A stretch of DNA of 64,000 nt from Excoecaria cochinchinensis (lineage: Eukaryota > Streptophyta > Magnoliopsida > Malpighiales > Euphorbiaceae). Below are positions 61,717-64,000 of the stretch, piece by piece (within the stretch, counting starts at the first letter, position 1; the number at the start of each line of letters is the position of its first letter). A program made the position numbers and the translations under genes. The notes under the pieces are model-generated. The model searched no databases and was not told where the DNA came from. It was given only the letters and a program-made list of their open reading frames with translations. The stretch is taken from the NCBI GenBank assembly GCA_947683425.1, contig CANTUQ010000348.1, forward strand, positions 124,001 to 188,000, in the 5' to 3' direction.

Positions 61717-64000
61717 ATGCGTTGTGACCGGCAAGCTTCCAGTAGCTATTCCGATCGAGTCTTGCCGAATTATTGGACTCGGATCCAAAATTTCACCACT
61801 TTTTACGATTTTTCGATTCTGGTGATTTTCCCTAGGGGTACCCCTAGGGAAATCCGTAAAAATTCGTCGGATTCCGACGAAGCCAATTCTCGATGCGTTG
61901 TGACCGACAAGCTTCCAGTAGCTATTCCGATCGAGTTTACCCGAATTATTGGACTCGGATCCAAAATTTCACCACTTTTTACGATTTTTCGATTCTGGTG
62001 ATTTTCCCTAGGGGTACCCCTAGGAAAATCCTTAAAAATTCCGAAAAAGCCAATTCTCGATGCGTTGTGACCGGCAAGCTTCCAGTAGCTATTCCGATCG
62101 AGTCTTCCAGAATTATTGGACTCGGATCCAAAATTTCACCACTTTTTACGATTTTTCAATTCTGGTGATTTTCCCTAGGGGTACCCCTAGGGAAATCCGT
62201 AAAAATTCGTCGGATTCCGACGAAGCCAATTCTCGATGCGTTGTGACTGGCAAGCTTACAGTAGCTATTCCGATCGAGTCTTCCCGAATTATTGGACTCG
62301 GTTAAAAAATTTCACCACTTTTTACGATTTTTCGATTCTGGTGATTTTTCCTAGGGGTACCCCTAGGGAAATCCGTAAAAATTCGTCGGATTCCGACGAA
62401 GCCAATTCTCGATGCGTTGTGACCGGCAAGCTTCCAGTAGCTATTCCGATCGAGTCTTCCCGAATTATTGGACTCAGATCAAAAATTTCACCACTTTTTA
62501 CGATTTTTCGATTCTGGTGATTTTCCCTAGGGGTACCCCTAGGGAAATCCGTAAAAATTCCGACGAAGCCAATTCTCGATGCGTTGTGACCGACAAGCTT
62601 CCAGTAGCTATTCCGATCGAGTCTTCCCGAATTATTGGACTCGGATCCAAAATTTCACCACTTTTTACGATTTTTCGATTCTGGTGATTTTCCCTAGGGG
62701 TACCCCTAAGGAAATCCGTAAAAATTCCGACGAAGCCAATTCTCGATGCGTTGTGACCGGCAAGCTTCCAGTAGCTATTCCGATCGAGTCTTCCCGAATT
62801 ATTGGACTCGGATCCAAAATTTCACCACTTTTTACGATTTTTCGATTCTGGTGATTTTCCCTAGGGGTACCCCTAGGGAAATCCGTAAAAATTCCGACGA
62901 AGCCAATTCTCGATGCGTTGTGACCGGCAAGCTTCCAGTAGCTATTCCGATCGAGTCTTCCCGAATTATTGGACTCGGATCCAAAATTTCACCACTTTTT
63001 ACGATTTTTCGATTCTGGTGATTTTCCCTAGGGGTACCCTTGGGAAATCCGTAAAAATTCCGACGAAGCCAATTCTCGATGCGTTGTGACCGGCAAGCTT
63101 CCAGTAGCTATTCCGATCGAGTCTTCCCGTATTATTGGACTCGGATCCAAAATTTCACCACTTTTTACGATTTTTCGATTCTGGTGATTTTCCCTAGGGG
63201 TACCCCTAGGGAAATTCGTAAAAATTCGTCGGATTCCGACGAAGCCAATTCTCGATGCGTTGTGACCGACAAGCTTCCAGTAGCTATTCCGATCGAGTCT
63301 TCCCGAATTTTTGGGCTCGGATCCAAAATTTCACCACTTTTTACGATTTTTCGATTCTGGTGATTTTCCCTAGGGGTACCCCTAGGAAAATCCGTAAAAA
63401 TTCCGACGAAGCCAATTCTCGATGCGTTGTGACCGGCAAGCTTCCAGTAGCTATTCCGATCGAGTCTTCCCGAATTATTGGACTAGGATCCAAAATTTCA
63501 CCACTTTTTACGATTTTTCGATTCTCGTGATTTTCCCTAGGGGTACCCCTAGGGAATTCCGTAAAAATTCGTCGGATTCCGACGAAGCCAATTCTCGATG
63601 CGTTGTGACCGGCAAGCTTCCAGTAGCTATTCCGATCGAGTCTTCCCGAATTATTGGACTCGGATCCAAAATTTCACCACTTTTTACGATTTTTCGATTC
63701 TGGTGATTTTCCCTAGGGGTACCCCTAGGGAAATCCGTAAAAATTCCGACGAAACCAATTCTCGATGCGTTGTGACCGGCAAGCTTCCAGTAGCTATTCC
63801 GATCGAGTCTTCCCGAATTATTGGACTCGGATCCAAAATTTCACCGCTTTTTACGATTTTTCGATTCTGGTGATTTTCCCTAGGGGTACCCCTAGAGAAA
63901 TCCGTAAAAATTCTTCGGATTCCAACGAAGCCAATTCTCGATGCGTTGTGACCGGCAAGCTTCCAGTAGCTATTCCGATCGAGTCTTCCCGAATTATTGG
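61717..64000 (+). repeat. Family B tail without a clear higher-order block
   Basis: Fourteen monomers from 61,717 to the window end show scattered private changes (CGAGTTTACCCG near 61,935, CCTTAAAAATTCCGAAAAAG near 62,030, CGGTTAAAAAATTTC near 62,299, TCCCGTATTATT near 63,126, GGGAATTCCG near 63,552). No set of linked marks repeats within this stretch. Short units are common between 62,412 and 63,079. The last monomer (from 63,941) is cut by the window end. Confidence 0.8.
62746..62912 (+). repeat. Reference short monomer, family B (167 bp)
   Basis: Short family B unit with the same family B marks as the long form but without the 9-bp segment. In family B the long form reads ATTCGTCGGATTCC. 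The 9 bp lost lie between two ATTC direct repeats, so the short form is what slippage or microhomology-mediated deletion across ATTC would produce. Three short monomers follow one another here (62579, 62746, 62913), then a mix resumes. Confidence 0.93.

Larger units (their letters stand above)
1..64000 (+). repeat. Head-to-tail satellite DNA array, 167/176-bp monomer, whole window
   Basis: Roughly 370 copies of one monomer fill the window without interruption, all in the same orientation. Using the motif ATGCGTTGTG as a phase marker, successive starts are nearly always 167 or 176 bp apart (for example 9097, 9273, 9449, 9625, 9801, 9977, 10144, 10311). The few exceptions (153, 166, 168, 169, 174, 175, 177 bp) trace to small indels visible in the monomer. 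No stretch over 300 bp lies outside the pattern and there is no inversion, transposon insertion or unique spacer. Both ends of the window fall inside monomers, so the array is longer than 64 kb. Known biology: monomers near one nucleosome in length, in long homogenised arrays, are typical of centromeric and pericentromeric satellites. Centromere function itself is inferred, since no CENH3 data are available here. I could not match the family to a named satellite. Confidence 0.98.
42975..64000 (+). repeat. Family B domain 2
   Basis: About 122 monomers, all family B, continuing past the window end. From about 43 to 49.7 kb the copies are more individual: many private substitutions, lost or gained restriction sites, 9-bp and 10-bp deletions, and GATGAGTTGAGACC phase-marker mutants. 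From about 49.7 to 62 kb there are fresh block duplications with few private changes. Family B copies with GGATCCAAAA and GGATCAAAAA alternate in block-specific patterns. Confidence 0.95.

Noticed and set aside
77..63873. Several hundred short open reading frames (about 60-150 codons) on both strands, most encoding versions of one peptide starting MRCDRQASSSYS
   Set aside because: They are translations of the satellite. Each starts at the ATGCGTTGTG of one monomer and ends at the TGA of TCTGGTGA in the next, overlapping the following one by about 109 bases in another frame. Both 167 and 176 leave remainder 2 when divided by 3, so the frame changes every unit and no long protein is possible. 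There is no promoter, no consistent ribosome site and no sign of coding constraint. Longer frames (145-153 codons) arise only where small indels restore frame.
1..64000. CRISPR array
   Set aside because: The repeated unit is 167-176 bp with no variable spacers, and the sequence repeats end to end.
1..64000. Ribosomal intergenic spacer subrepeats
   Set aside because: No rRNA sequence or promoter-like break occurs in 64 kb, and spacer arrays are normally only a few kilobases long between rRNA genes.
1..64000. Inverted or opposite-strand monomer blocks
   Set aside because: Every phase marker found is on the plus strand; minus-strand reading frames come from the same monomers read backwards.
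1..64000. Assignment to a named satellite family (for example the Brassica 176-bp, Arabidopsis 178-bp or Rhynchospora 172-bp repeats, or human alpha satellite)
   Set aside because: Lengths are similar, but I recognise no sequence match from memory and cannot search. Naming it would be a guess.

Overview
The whole 64 kb window is one uninterrupted tandem satellite DNA array. I find no gene, RNA gene, transposon, CRISPR array or unique sequence in it. About 370 monomers run head to tail in a single orientation from the first base to the last, and the array continues past both ends. Monomers come in two lengths, 167 bp and 176 bp, which differ by one 9-bp indel. Lengths of 165-180 bp, close to one nucleosome, are typical of eukaryotic centromeric or pericentromeric satellites, so this is most likely centromere-type heterochromatin from a long-read eukaryotic assembly. 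I do not recognise the family. A plant source is plausible, but nothing in the sequence proves it.

Two sequence families share the array. Family A fills about 1-35,060 and 36,930-42,950. Family B fills a small island at about 35,060-36,930 and then everything from about 42,975 to 64,000. They differ at seven diagnostic positions. Counting from the ATGCGTTGTG motif as +1 in the 176-bp form, these are +18, +37, +41, +45, +71, +157 and +169. Every monomer of either family carries a 26-bp palindrome (+111 to +136) whose 20-bp core is CCCTAGGGGTACCCCTAGGG. The 176-bp form adds a second dyad at +147 to +165, and the 9-bp indel makes or removes its left arm.

Above the monomer level the array is a patchwork of nested higher-order duplications rather than one uniform higher-order repeat. 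In family A, linked private variants define an 11-mer (1,891 bp), a 17-mer (2,929 bp), a 16-mer (2,744 bp) and a 10-mer (1,743 bp). They also define 4-mer and 3-mer blocks and long-range copies offset by 3,940, 6,017, 6,703 and about 18,900 bp. In family B the blocks are 1,028, 1,525, 1,701, 987 and 3,012 bp, with a longer-range copy offset by 7,638 bp. Most offsets equal exact sums of 167s and 176s, corrected for a few visible indels. This points to recent, nearly error-free copying of 1-3 kb blocks.

The many short open reading frames (about 60-150 codons) are by-products of the repeat and are not annotated as genes. Both monomer lengths leave remainder 2 on division by 3, so the frame shifts at every monomer and the same peptide reappears hundreds of times in overlapping copies. 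The points most worth a second look are the palindrome/dyad pair, its role as a site of small indels, the A/B junctions that fall in the same half of the monomer, and truncated monomers that were then amplified.
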